Notes under the pieces: model-generated
The model's input: only the letters and a program-made list of their open reading frames with translations
What the model was told of the DNA's origin: nothing
Databases searched by the model: none
Source: Bacillota bacterium
GTDB taxonomy: Bacteria > Planctomycetota > UBA8108 > UBA1146
Direction: 5' to 3'
NCBI GenBank assembly: GCA_003973385.1
Contig: QNYK01000089.1
Location: forward strand, 1 to 64,000
DNA length: 64,000 nt
Shown here: one piece after another, positions 7,636-16,444 of the stretch
Layout: each line of letters opens with the position of its first letter
Position numbering within the stretch: position 1 is the first letter of the stretch
Program-made: the position numbers and the translations under genes

Positions 7636-8745
7636 CTAGAAGCTGCCGATCCACGGCACGAACTGGTCGAGGAAATCACCACAGCGGGCCTGGACGGTGG
7701 ATCCGACGCGGCTGAGCGTCTGGGTCACCTCCGAGCCGAGAGGCAGGCGGCTCACCAGCAGCGCAGCCAGACTCGGTAGCGCAAAGAGGACACTCCACAG
7801 CATCACCGTCGCCGGCTCGAGAGGTGCCGCGTGGCGCTCCTGTGTCACCGAGTTCTCTGGCTCCTCGGTGGCGTGTGGCAACGGATCGCCCAGCAGCCCG
7901 CACGCATCGTCGGAGTCGATCACCTCTTCATCGAGGAATCCTAGGGCATCCTCCAGGGATGTCTCCAGCGAAGGGTCCTGCAACAAGGTCGAGGTGTCGG
8001 ACACTTCATCCGGGTGCGATGGTGCCATCGTGATGGTGTCGCCGTCGCTGCTGCACTTGTTCTCGGCAGCACGCAGCGCTGCGGTCGAAGGAGTGGTGAC
8101 GGGAGCGCTGGAGGATCCTGATTGCGTCTGAACTGAAGCGGCCGACTCTTCCGTCGAGAACTCCTCATCCGAGAAGAACTGATCGAGGGGATCGGAGTCA
8201 TTCGAGAAGTCGATGTGCTGGGAAGAATCCACCTCCACCGCACCGGAACCGGTGCTGGCGGCAGTGTCGGGGAGCGAGACCTGTCCGTCAGGATCGACCA
8301 CCATGGTGATCTGACATCGGGGACAGGACAGTTTGCTGCGCACCTCGACCGCTTCGATGCTCAGGGTGCCAGAACAGGCGAGGCACTCGAAACTCCACTG
8401 CTGTGGCTCCTCCTCGATCGGCTCGGGGACACTACTCGGTGGCGTCACGGGCGAGAAACTGTCCTCATCATCGTCGATGAGGCGCAACTTGGTCGCTCCC
8501 GTCGGGGCCTTCGGTTTGCTCTTCTTCTGAGCGATGGTCTCGTTCGAGAAGAGGTCGAGATCGGTATCACCGAAAGAGGTCGGGCCGTCGCCAGCATCGC
8601 CCCCGGTCGGGTCATCAAGCAGAGCGAGACCGCTGGTGGCGGGGGACTCTTCCGTCGCGCCGGCACAACGGGGACAGCGCACGGTTCCGTCTTCAGGTCC
8701 GTTATTCTTTTCAGTGATCGAACCGCAGTCGTCGCAGTACAACAT
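7636..8745 (-). CDS. Zinc-ribbon protein with C-terminal membrane anchor
   Basis: 369 residues. The N-terminus has a two-CxxC zinc ribbon (CDDC at 4-7 and CPRC at about 24-27). A second ribbon occurs near residues 118-145 (CLAC and CPRC, resembling the MJ0042/FHA-linked zinc-ribbon type). Between and after them lie about 180 residues of acidic, Ser/Asp/Glu-rich low-complexity sequence. The C-terminus holds one predicted membrane helix (about 320-340). GGAGG precedes the ATG. It starts 12 bases after the membrane-protein gene at 8758-9246, so the two form a minus-strand operon. Proteins with a leading zinc ribbon and disordered linker are common in planctomycetes; their role is unknown. Confidence 0.65.
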   Translation of the reverse strand: MLYCDDCGSITEKNNGPEDGTVRCPRCAGATEESPATSGLALLDDPTGGDAGDGPTSFGDTDLDLFSNETIAQKKSKPKAPTGATKLRLIDDDEDSFSPVTPPSSVPEPIEEEPQQWSFECLACSGTLSIEAVEVRSKLSCPRCQITMVVDPDGQVSLPDTAASTGSGAVEVDSSQHIDFSNDSDPLDQFFSDEEFSTEESAASVQTQSGSSSAPVTTPSTAALRAAENKCSSDGDTITMAPSHPDEVSDTSTLLQDPSLETSLEDALGFLDEEVIDSDDACGLLGDPLPHATEEPENSVTQERHAAPLEPATVMLWSVLFALPSLAALLVSRLPLGSEVTQTLSRVGSTVQARCGDFLDQFVPWIGSF

Positions 8746-8757
8746 GATTCCTCCGCT

Positions 8758-9246
8758 TCAGGCCACCGGGCCGAGTACAAAGAAGATGGCGATGGCACAG
8801 AGCCCCGTATTTGCAATCAGCGGCAATCCGGCGAGGGGCCGGGTCTCCTGGTTCACGACCAGGATGGTTGCCGCACAGATTCCCAGTAGCCCCTGGATGA
8901 TCGCCACCGATGTGACGATTCCCGGAAGCATCGGACCCGATCCAGCGGAGAAATGAATCGTCACTGCCAGGCAGACGCTGACGACGATGGCGCAACCGAG
9001 CGAGATCGCCTGCAGAAATTCTCCGCGAGAGACCTGGAGGTGACCGGTCGGCATCAGGCCGATGCTGATCAGCACCAGGCTGATGATCGCCAGCACCGTG
9101 TCAAAGGGGGAGCCGCTCAGCAGCACCGACGAGATGGCCTCCGGGACCTGCGGGAATGCCCCCAGCACCTGACGCGGACCGTCGAGCGCGATGAAGGAAA
9201 ATCCAGCGATACCACTGAGGACCAGCACCAACTTCCAGGGGGTCAT
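8758..9246 (-). CDS. Hypothetical multi-pass membrane protein
   Basis: 162 residues, mostly hydrophobic, with four or five helices (about 4-22, 46-66, 80-100, 108-130 and 140-160). GGAAGG precedes the ATG. It is the first gene of a two-gene minus-strand operon with the zinc-ribbon protein, 12 bases apart, which suggests the two proteins act at the same membrane site. No family recognised. Confidence 0.6.
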   Translation of the reverse strand: MTPWKLVLVLSGIAGFSFIALDGPRQVLGAFPQVPEAISSVLLSGSPFDTVLAIISLVLISIGLMPTGHLQVSRGEFLQAISLGCAIVVSVCLAVTIHFSAGSGPMLPGIVTSVAIIQGLLGICAATILVVNQETRPLAGLPLIANTGLCAIAIFFVLGPVA

Positions 9247-9501
9247 GTGTTGCCTTCCGTATCTTGTTGAGTCGGGGGAGAGGCTCGCCCGGCGGGCGGG
9301 GAACTCCCCGAGAAGAGTACGATGCCGGGGCTCGGGGCGTCGAATCGGCCCCAGATGCGAAGCAGCGGCCAGATGGGAGTGATTAGAGGGGGCTGAGGAT
9401 GGTACTCTCTGCCAACCGCAAGCGGTCGTGGGGACCGGGGGGTTCCCTCAGGTAGTATCCAGCAGGCGAGTGGCCTGCCTCGAGCAGGAGAGGAGAGCAG
9501 G

Positions 9502-11019
9502 GTGGCGATGCCGGGGCGATACAGTCCTAAGGGGAGTCTGGCTCGTGACTGGGCTCACCCCGATCTTGCGCGACTCGAAGAGCAGCAAATGGCGCTGCTG
9601 CGTCGACATCTGAAACAGAAGATCCTTCCCTTTCACCCGCACTACCGTGAAAAACTGGCGGATCTTGATATCGATTCGCTGAGAGGGTATCCGGACCTGC
9701 AGAAGATTCCCTTCTCATCGAAAATCGACATCGCTCCCACCGCAGAGAATCCCGATCGACCCAAGAGTTTTGTTCTTCAACCCGATCAGGAATCGATCCG
9801 AAAGGTGCTTTCGCCGACGCAGAAGGCAGCATTGATGTGGACAGCGATTCGACACGGCAAGGATGAGGTGCGTAAGCGTCTCGGAACCGAATACAGACCC
9901 GTGCAGGCCTTCTTCACGACCGGCAGAACTGCGTTACCCACTTCCTTTTTCCTGAGTCGTTACGACCTCGACATCTTGCATGAGTGTGGTCGTCGGATGG
10001 GCGAAGTGATCGGTATCTCATCACGAGAGGATCGCCTCGTCAGTGTCTTTCCATACGCTCCTCACCTGGCCTTCTGGCAGGTCCATGGCGTGGGACTTGC
10101 CAACGAGATCTTCACGTTGCACACCGGCGGCGGCCGCGCGATGGGGACCGACGGCATACTGCGTGCGCTGGAAAAGATGCGACCGACTCACCTGACCGGA
10201 ATTCCCGGGTATGTCTATCACCTGATCCGGCAGGGGATCGAGGAGGGGCGCGACCTCTCCTCCATCGAGGTGATCTTCCTCGGCGGCGACCGTGTCACCG
10301 TCGGATACCGGGAGAAACTGGCCTCGATGCTCAAGGAGAATGGCTCCAACAATCCCCGGGTGATCAGCGTGCTCGGTTTCACCGAATCGAAGAAGTGCTG
10401 GATCGAGTGCCCCGGCGGCCGCGAGACAGGATTTCACACCTATCCCGATCTCGACCTGTTCGAGGTCGTGGACCCGGAGACCGGTGAACAACTGCCCGAT
10501 GGAACCACCGGCGAACTGGTCTACACTCCCCTCGATGGTCGTGGGTCGCTGATCCTTCGTTACCGCACCGGCGATCTGGTGGACGGGGGAATGACTCGTG
10601 AGCCCTGCCCCGCCTGTGGCAGAACGGTGCCACGCTTCTCATCGGATCTGAGTCGTGCCTCGAACCAGACCGACATGTCATTGACCAAGATCAAGGGAAC
10701 GCTGGTCAATCTCAATGTCATCACCGATCTGTTGACCGATTCTGATCGCGTAGATGAATGGCAAGTGGTGCTGAGCAAACGTAACGATGACCCGCTCGAG
10801 GTGGATGAGATGGGCATCTCGGTGAGTCTTTGTGAAGGCCAGGCAGTCGACGGGATCGAGGAGTGGTTGACCAGCCGCATCGCTGAAGCCGCCGAGATTC
10901 GACCATCACGTGTCGAGGTGATCGATCGCGCTGAGATTCTGGAGCGGCTCGGCATGGAAACACAACTCAAGGAGAAACGCATCGTGGATCTTCGCAAGCA
11001 AGCCGGGGGAGGTTCGTAG
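9502..11019 (+). CDS. PaaK-like AMP-dependent acyl-CoA ligase/adenylate-forming enzyme
   Basis: 505 residues with a GTG start behind a purine-rich site (aggagaggagagcagg). Adenylation-superfamily motifs are visible: a degenerate P-loop FFTTGRTALPT at about 134-144 where the canonical form is SSGTTGxP, LGFTESKK (about 291-298) in place of YGxTE, and YRTGDLVDGG (about 354-363). CPACGRTVPRF matches the cysteine-containing segment of phenylacetate-CoA ligases. The C-terminal lid carries the expected KIKGTLVN segment. The family joins ATP with a carboxylate and usually CoA; the substrate cannot be read from the sequence. The stop overlaps the start of the patatin gene, so the two are translationally coupled. 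Confidence 0.75.
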   Translation: MAMPGRYSPKGSLARDWAHPDLARLEEQQMALLRRHLKQKILPFHPHYREKLADLDIDSLRGYPDLQKIPFSSKIDIAPTAENPDRPKSFVLQPDQESIRKVLSPTQKAALMWTAIRHGKDEVRKRLGTEYRPVQAFFTTGRTALPTSFFLSRYDLDILHECGRRMGEVIGISSREDRLVSVFPYAPHLAFWQVHGVGLANEIFTLHTGGGRAMGTDGILRALEKMRPTHLTGIPGYVYHLIRQGIEEGRDLSSIEVIFLGGDRVTVGYREKLASMLKENGSNNPRVISVLGFTESKKCWIECPGGRETGFHTYPDLDLFEVVDPETGEQLPDGTTGELVYTPLDGRGSLILRYRTGDLVDGGMTREPCPACGRTVPRFSSDLSRASNQTDMSLTKIKGTLVNLNVITDLLTDSDRVDEWQVVLSKRNDDPLEVDEMGISVSLCEGQAVDGIEEWLTSRIAEAAEIRPSRVEVIDRAEILERLGMETQLKEKRIVDLRKQAGGGS

Positions 11020-11897
11020 TGAGTGGAGTCTCGGTCGCACTGGGCGGCGGGGGATCGAGGGGGTTGGCCCACATCGGGGCACTGCAGGTGCTGGAGGAGG
11101 AGGGGATCGAGATCCACTCCGTCTCCGGAATCTCGGCTGGAGCGATTGCTGGCGCTCGGTGGTGCATGGACCCCGATGCTGCGGTGCTTGCCTTGCGTGC
11201 CATCGAGGTGATGTCCTCTCCCGAGTTCCGCAACATCCGGCTTGGCGGCATGATGCTGGCCGCCGCAAGCGACGAGGACAACGGTCCTTTCCAGGCGATT
11301 CGTTCGCTGCTGAGGCGCGGCCTCCACCTCGCTAATCTGGCGCGCAGACCAGGCGTCATCGAAGAAGGCGTTCTCGAGCAACTGATCGACATCCTGGTTG
11401 GAGTGGGCGACTTCAAGGATTGTCGGGTGCCTTTCCAGGTGGTCGCTCTCGATCTGCTGGAAGCGCGCATGGTGACGATCAAGTCGGGATCGCTGGCCGA
11501 GGCGGTGTGTGCATCGAGTGCCATACCCGGAGTATTTGGTGCAGTGGAACGAGAAGGGATGCTGTTGTGCGATGCCGGGGCGGTCTCGAGTGTCCCGGTA
11601 GTAGCGGCCCGAGCTGCCAGTCCAGATTCCGTGGTGCTCGCCATCGATCCCTCACGGCGATTGCTGCCGAGAAAAGAGATCGACACCGGAATGGAATCGC
11701 TGCAGCGTATCGCCACCATCACCCGCAACTGGCTCACCGAGGTGGAGCTGGAGGAGGCAGATATCGTGGTTCGACCGCGCGTAGGTCAACGAACCTGGGT
11801 CGATATGTCGAATCTGTCGAGCATCGTCGAGGCGGGGCGGGACGCGATGAAACAGGCGCTTCCGCAACTCCACGAGGCGATCGTAGCCCACCAGTAG
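11019..11897 (+). CDS. Patatin-like phospholipase (RssA/YchK type)
   Basis: 292 residues with a GTG start overlapping the upstream stop by one base (TAGTG). The oxyanion glycine loop GGGGSRGLAHIG is at about 7-18, the nucleophile elbow GISAGAIAGA (GxSxG serine) at about 36-45, and the catalytic Asp is in DAGAVSSVPV (DxG at about 187). These complete the Ser-Asp dyad of bacterial patatins, which hydrolyse lipid acyl esters at or near the membrane. No signal peptide. Coupling to a PaaK-like ligase suggests one enzyme releases acyl groups and the other activates acids (inference). Confidence 0.88.
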   Translation: MSGVSVALGGGGSRGLAHIGALQVLEEEGIEIHSVSGISAGAIAGARWCMDPDAAVLALRAIEVMSSPEFRNIRLGGMMLAAASDEDNGPFQAIRSLLRRGLHLANLARRPGVIEEGVLEQLIDILVGVGDFKDCRVPFQVVALDLLEARMVTIKSGSLAEAVCASSAIPGVFGAVEREGMLLCDAGAVSSVPVVAARAASPDSVVLAIDPSRRLLPRKEIDTGMESLQRIATITRNWLTEVELEEADIVVRPRVGQRTWVDMSNLSSIVEAGRDAMKQALPQLHEAIVAHQ

Positions 11898-11984
11898 CCG
11901 CCTCATCGGTGCTGCTTGCTGCAACGGCATCGTCGGGCTAGGGTGATTTCTCGGGGCGCAAGTGGCGTTCACCGGAGGGTCCCT

Positions 11985-12920
11985 ATGCGTTCCACAGATG
12001 AAATCGAAGACGGCAACGGTGCCGATCAGACCCGGGCTAGCGGCTGGCAGCGGCAGCGCCTGCCAGGATGGCTGAAGATGCCGCTGGCTGCCGGTGCGGG
12101 TGGGCACGTGACGGCAACTGTGCTGAAGGATCGAGCGCTCAAAACCATCTGTGAAGAAGCGCGCTGTCCCAATCGCAATCACTGCTGGTCGCGTGGCACC
12201 GCTACATTTCTTGTACTGGGAGATCGATGTACTCGGTCCTGTCCATTCTGCTCGGTCCGGGGCGGGCCTGTCGGCCCCCCGGATGAAGATGAGCCGCTGA
12301 AGGTTGCCGAGGCCGCGCTCGAACTGGGACTCGAGCATGTCGTCGTGACCTCGGTCAATAGAGATGATTTACCGGATCAAGGCAGTGGTCACTTCGTTCG
12401 ATGCATCGAGGAGATCCGTCGCCTCATTGCTGGGGTCAAGGTCGAGGTGCTGACACCGGACTTCCGCGGTCGAGAGGTCGATATCGACCGGGTCATCGAG
12501 GCGCGCCCTGATGTTTTCAATCACAACATCGAGACGGTTCCATCGCTCTACATCAAAACTCGGCCCGGAGCGCGCTACCGGCGTAGTCTCGACCTGCTGG
12601 CGAGGGTCGCAGCCGCTGCAGATGCCACTCCAGATCGTCACCGGATGTGGGTGAAGTCGGGCCTGATGCTGGGACTGGGAGAACAGCAACATGAGGTTCG
12701 CTCGTTGCTCGAGGACCTCTATTGTTCGGGAGTTCGAATCGTCACCATCGGTCAGTACCTGCAACCCGACCCGACCAGCTTGCCGGTGGAGGAGTACATC
12801 CATCCGGAGAGTTTCGAGATGTGGCGCGAGGTCGGTGAGTCGATTGGCTTCTCGATGGTCTTCTCGGCCCCCTTTGTTCGATCTTCCTACATGGCAGATG
12901 CCCAGGTGCCGCTGTCATGA
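11985..12920 (+). CDS. lipA: Lipoyl synthase LipA
   Basis: 311 residues from the ATG at 11985, which has GGAGGG upstream; an in-frame ATG further 5' is not conserved. It is a radical-SAM enzyme that inserts two sulfurs into octanoyl-protein to form lipoate. The auxiliary cluster motif CEEARCPNRNHC (CX4CX5C) is near residue 52, the radical-SAM CX3CX2C as CTRSCPFC near 83, and the conserved C-terminal RSSY serine ligand in FVRSSY. The stop overlaps the tmk start (ATGA). The partner octanoyltransferase lipB is not in this window. Confidence 0.97.
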   Translation: MRSTDEIEDGNGADQTRASGWQRQRLPGWLKMPLAAGAGGHVTATVLKDRALKTICEEARCPNRNHCWSRGTATFLVLGDRCTRSCPFCSVRGGPVGPPDEDEPLKVAEAALELGLEHVVVTSVNRDDLPDQGSGHFVRCIEEIRRLIAGVKVEVLTPDFRGREVDIDRVIEARPDVFNHNIETVPSLYIKTRPGARYRRSLDLLARVAAAADATPDRHRMWVKSGLMLGLGEQQHEVRSLLEDLYCSGVRIVTIGQYLQPDPTSLPVEEYIHPESFEMWREVGESIGFSMVFSAPFVRSSYMADAQVPLS

Positions 12921-13534
12921 TGTCTCGATTCATCGCACTCGAAGGAGCTGACGGTTGCGGAAAGTCGACGCAGGTCGACCGCCTCGCAGCATGGCTCACG
13001 GAGGATGGCCAGCAGGTGGTCACGGTCAGGGAGCCCGGCTCAACATCACTGGGTGAAAGAGTCAGGGCCATCCTGCTCGATGGGGACGAGCCACTCTGCA
13101 GCGAAGCGGAGGCGCTGCTGTTTCTGGCCAGTAGAACTCAGTTGCTCGATGAAGTGATCGAACCGGCGCTCTCGCAAGGAAAGTGGGTGATCGCTGATCG
13201 ATTCCATCTGTCGACGGTGGTCTACCAGGGATTGGCGGGGAAATTGGGAGAGCAGCGCGCCGTCGAGTTGTGTCAGGTGGTGCTTGCAGAGCGTCGCCCG
13301 TCGCTCAACATCGTGCTGGAGATTCCGGCTGACGAATTGATGCAGAGGATCGAGCAGCGGTCGCAGCAGAGTGATCGCTTCGAATCCAGGCCCGGTCTAG
13401 CCGAAAGAACTGTCGCTGCTTTTGCCACGGTGGTAGGAATCCCCGGCGATCGCATCATCCGCATCGACGGCACCAGCAGCGCGGATGATGTTGAGGCGAT
13501 GATCCGCAGGGAGGTGACCGATGTCCTTCGATGA
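12917..13534 (+). CDS. tmk: Thymidylate kinase
   Basis: 205 residues, normal for the family, starting within the lipA stop. The Walker A motif is GADGCGKST (about 10-18), followed by the DRF/H-type segment ADRFHLSTVVYQG (about 93-105) and the SxxDRF lid region (QQSDRFE). It phosphorylates dTMP to dTDP in the cytoplasm. The 3' end overlaps holB by 14 bases, and the tmk-holB pairing is common in bacteria. Confidence 0.96.
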   Translation: MMSRFIALEGADGCGKSTQVDRLAAWLTEDGQQVVTVREPGSTSLGERVRAILLDGDEPLCSEAEALLFLASRTQLLDEVIEPALSQGKWVIADRFHLSTVVYQGLAGKLGEQRAVELCQVVLAERRPSLNIVLEIPADELMQRIEQRSQQSDRFESRPGLAERTVAAFATVVGIPGDRIIRIDGTSSADDVEAMIRREVTDVLR

Positions 13535-14504
13535 AGTGCTCGGCCACGATGTCGTGAGGGCCTACCTCGCCCGGGCATTTCGCCACGGTCGCATCTCTCA
13601 CGCCTACCTGCTGTCGGGGCCGGAGGGGATCGGCAAGGCACTGCTGGCCAGGCAACTGGCAGCGGCGTTACTGTGTCGCCAGTCAGGAGTCGATGATCAG
13701 GACGCTGAACAGATAGATGGGTGTGGTGATTGCGGCGGCTGCCAGGCGATCGAATCGGGCAACCATGGCGGTCTGCAAATCCTCGACTCTGCAGAAGGTC
13801 GGGGAATCGACCTGGCTAGTTTGCGCGAGATGATGAGATCTTTGTCGTTGCGCAGTGGTGATCGCCGCATCGTCATCATCGATCCCGCCGAGCGCCTTCA
13901 GGAAGCCGCGGCAAATGCGCTGTTGAAGATCCTCGAGGAACCTGCGCAGGGGGTGGTATTTCTGCTCTGTTCACACAGACCCGCACAACTGCTGAGGACC
14001 ATCGTGTCGCGCTGTCAGCAGATCTCCATCGGACCGCTGACGAGGGAAGCATTCCTCGAGGTGCTGTCGAGGTATCCGATCGATGCCGCCAATGCAGAAC
14101 AACTCTTTGCCGGCATCGGTGGTAGGCCAGGCGCTGCGATCGGCCTGTTCGAAGCGATGCAGCGCTGCGGCGGTGAAGTTCCGTTTCGCGAGATCCTGCA
14201 ACACCCGCCCCGAGATGCTCGCAACCTGGTCGCACTCGCCGATGTCGAGGGTGGACAGAGTGATCGGGAAGCGGTGTACCAGACGATTCGTATCCTCGCC
14301 GATGGAGTCTGGGCGTTCCGCTCCGATGATGTCGATGGTCGCCGTCTGGCGGCTGAGCGAGCCACGATGCTCGCCCATGTTGCGCGCCATGTCGAACGCT
14401 CCGGCTCTCCCGATCTGTGCCTGGAGGCGACCTTGATGATCCTATCGGCCCTCGATCTCGATCAGCTGCGGCTGCGGATGCCACGATCACTGGGGGTGGC
14501 CTGA
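13521..14504 (+). CDS. holB: DNA polymerase III delta' subunit (clamp-loader)
   Basis: 327 residues. The clamp-loader AAA+ domain begins MSFDEVLGHD with P-loop GPEGIGKALLARQLA (about 33-47). A zinc-binding insert follows with cysteines in LLCRQSG, CGDCGGC (about 51-78), then NALLKILEEP (about 131-140) and the sensor-1 SRC motif in RTIVSRCQQISI. It is a stator of the replicative clamp loader. It lies directly after tmk with a 14-base overlap. Confidence 0.93.
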   Translation: MSFDEVLGHDVVRAYLARAFRHGRISHAYLLSGPEGIGKALLARQLAAALLCRQSGVDDQDAEQIDGCGDCGGCQAIESGNHGGLQILDSAEGRGIDLASLREMMRSLSLRSGDRRIVIIDPAERLQEAAANALLKILEEPAQGVVFLLCSHRPAQLLRTIVSRCQQISIGPLTREAFLEVLSRYPIDAANAEQLFAGIGGRPGAAIGLFEAMQRCGGEVPFREILQHPPRDARNLVALADVEGGQSDREAVYQTIRILADGVWAFRSDDVDGRRLAAERATMLAHVARHVERSGSPDLCLEATLMILSALDLDQLRLRMPRSLGVA

Positions 14505-14669
14505 GTCCAGGGCTACCACCGATCGCACATGTCCAGGAGTTTTGCGATCTGTTCACCGATCCCGGCCCCGATCTGCTTGCCCGAAATCGTCGAGCACCTA
14601 ACATCTGCCCATCTGGGTCCGGAGGGAAACCGCTCGCCGCGCGGGGATCCCGGGCCAGGAGGCCGTCCA

Positions 14670-15128
14670 GTGACGGATCCGAATCCCGAGCAGAGATTCG
14701 AGGCACTGTTACAGGTGTGTCGAGATTTCCCTCGTGAAGCCTATGCATTTCTGTTCGATGCACTCGATCACTCCGTACGCCGTGTTCATGGCCTCGAGGA
14801 ATATGAGCCGATCGAAGCCGATGAGAGGCATCATGTCGGTGCTCAGGAGTTACTGGAATCGGTGCGCCAGTACGCCATCCTGGAGTTTGGCTGTCTGACC
14901 GGCTGTGTCTTTGAGGCCTGGGGTATCATCGATGCTGAAGATGTCGGGAAGATGGTGTTTCACCTGATCGACCACAAGTTGCTCGGTAAGAGGGACTCAG
15001 ATCGACCCGATGACTTCATCGGCGGATTCGGCGGAATGACCTTCGAGCAGGTCTTCGCCATAGAACCGCAACTGGAGTATTGCCAGGAGAAGGACCAGTG
15101 GACCGCATCGTATCGCAGCGCTTCCTGA
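14670..15128 (+). CDS. Minf_1886 family protein (Verrucomicrobia/Planctomycete-restricted)
   Basis: 152 residues from the GTG at 14670, preceded by AGGAGG seven bases upstream; the longer frame upstream is not conserved. Recognisable family segments are PREAYAFLFDALDHSVRR, RHHVGAQELLESVRQYAI, FGCLTGCVFEAWGI, and DVGKMVFHLIDHKLLGK followed by a DDF segment. From memory this is the Minf_1886/Verruc_Plancto-restricted family of unknown function. The C-terminal tail after the DDF motif is longer than in the members I recall. The last 31 bases overlap the next gene. Confidence 0.85.
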   Translation: MTDPNPEQRFEALLQVCRDFPREAYAFLFDALDHSVRRVHGLEEYEPIEADERHHVGAQELLESVRQYAILEFGCLTGCVFEAWGIIDAEDVGKMVFHLIDHKLLGKRDSDRPDDFIGGFGGMTFEQVFAIEPQLEYCQEKDQWTASYRSAS

Positions 15129-16444
15129 GGATTCTGCTACTTGCAGTGGTTGCGGCGGTGGCCGTCGCAGCGCTGGTATCACTTCGCTCCATCTTTGCGC
15201 CACTCCTGGCTGGACTCTTCATCGCCTACATCCTCGATCCTCTCGCCGACTGGCTCGAGAGTCGTGGTATGCGACGGCTTCCCGCGGTGGTGCTGATCTT
15301 CCTGCTCGCTTCGGTGGTGTTGATCACTGCCATGCTGGCGGGGACCGTGGCGGTCGCTCGCGGCGGTGCGACCCTCGCCCGGCGTCTCGCCGGTGATACG
15401 CCCGTCGCAGAGGAGCAGGTCTCTCAGCAGCCGCTGGCGATTCAGGATGCCAGCAGCGGCAGTTGGTTCATCGACCGCGATGGGGATCAGGTCTACGATC
15501 CGGGCTGGCTGCGCGAGGCCCAGCAATACCTCGATCGGGACTTTCCAGGTGCGGCGATCGGATTCCAGCGATGGAAGGATCGCATCTCCAGACGATATGG
15601 TGGTGACGAGGACGAAGATCCGCAGGAGGCCCTCGCCAGGAGGGTGGAGTCGGGTCTCGATGCCACGGCAGGTCGCATCATCGAGGCGTGGCTGGGACCC
15701 AGTGGCGATGGGGAAAACTCCCAGGAGTCGTGGGATGGCCAGGGGCTCGCCGAGGCGATCGAGCGCATCGGATCGGAACAGCCCGCTCCGGACCGACAAG
15801 GTCCGATAGATCATCTGATGACACTCGGCAGCTGGGTGCTGCTGGTGCCGGTGTACGTGTTCTTCTTCTTGCTCGAGATCGACCCGATGCTGGCGAGAGC
15901 ACGGCGCTGGATTCCTACCGCTTCGCGCTCGCGCGTCGAGAAGTTAGCCAGGGAGATGCACCAGATCCTGTCCGCCTTCTTTCGAGGTCGACTGCTGGTG
16001 TGCATCGTCAAGGGAGCGCTGACGGGAATCGGGCTCCAGTTGACCGGTGTGCCCTACGGTTTCCTGGTCGGTTTTGCTGCCGGGTTCTTGTCGCTGATCC
16101 CGTATCTCGGGGTGTGGCTCGCGGCAATTCCTGCACTGGGAATGTGCTGGTTCGAAAATCATGAACTGGTGCTGTTACTGGCGACCGCTGGAGTCTTTGT
16201 CCTGATGGAAGCGGTCGAGGGTTTCGTACTGATTCCTAGATTGCTTGGTGACGAGGTCGGCCTGCATCCGGTCACCGTCATCGTCACCTTTCTCATCTTT
16301 GCGCGCTGGTTCGGTGTCATCGGAATGCTGCTGTCGGTTCCGATGGCTGCGATCGCCATTACTCTCGCCCGCGAATTCCTGGTGCCGGTGCTGAAGGAAG
16401 AGGGGCTCGCCCAGCCCCCGCCACCAGATTCCCCTGCTCCTTGA
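15098..16444 (+). CDS. AI-2E family (PerM-type) transporter with enlarged loop
   Basis: 448 residues from the GTG at 15098, which has AGGAGAAGGA just upstream; an ATG six codons earlier lacks this. Helices at about 6-25, 28-45 and 62-88 are followed by a soluble insert of about 150 residues (95-245) that is unusually acidic, then the conserved transporter core: LVPVYVFFFLLEID (about 249-262), LVGFAAGFLSLIPYLGVWLA (about 327-346), and the final helices ending near 430. The insert contains DRDGDQVYD at about 126-134, which looks like an EF-hand/dockerin calcium loop. The family includes autoinducer-2 exporters and Na+/H+ antiporters, so the substrate is open. The start overlaps the Minf_1886 gene and the stop overlaps the PgeF gene. 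Confidence 0.85.
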   Translation: MDRIVSQRFLRILLLAVVAAVAVAALVSLRSIFAPLLAGLFIAYILDPLADWLESRGMRRLPAVVLIFLLASVVLITAMLAGTVAVARGGATLARRLAGDTPVAEEQVSQQPLAIQDASSGSWFIDRDGDQVYDPGWLREAQQYLDRDFPGAAIGFQRWKDRISRRYGGDEDEDPQEALARRVESGLDATAGRIIEAWLGPSGDGENSQESWDGQGLAEAIERIGSEQPAPDRQGPIDHLMTLGSWVLLVPVYVFFFLLEIDPMLARARRWIPTASRSRVEKLAREMHQILSAFFRGRLLVCIVKGALTGIGLQLTGVPYGFLVGFAAGFLSLIPYLGVWLAAIPALGMCWFENHELVLLLATAGVFVLMEAVEGFVLIPRLLGDEVGLHPVTVIVTFLIFARWFGVIGMLLSVPMAAIAITLAREFLVPVLKEEGLAQPPPPDSPAP

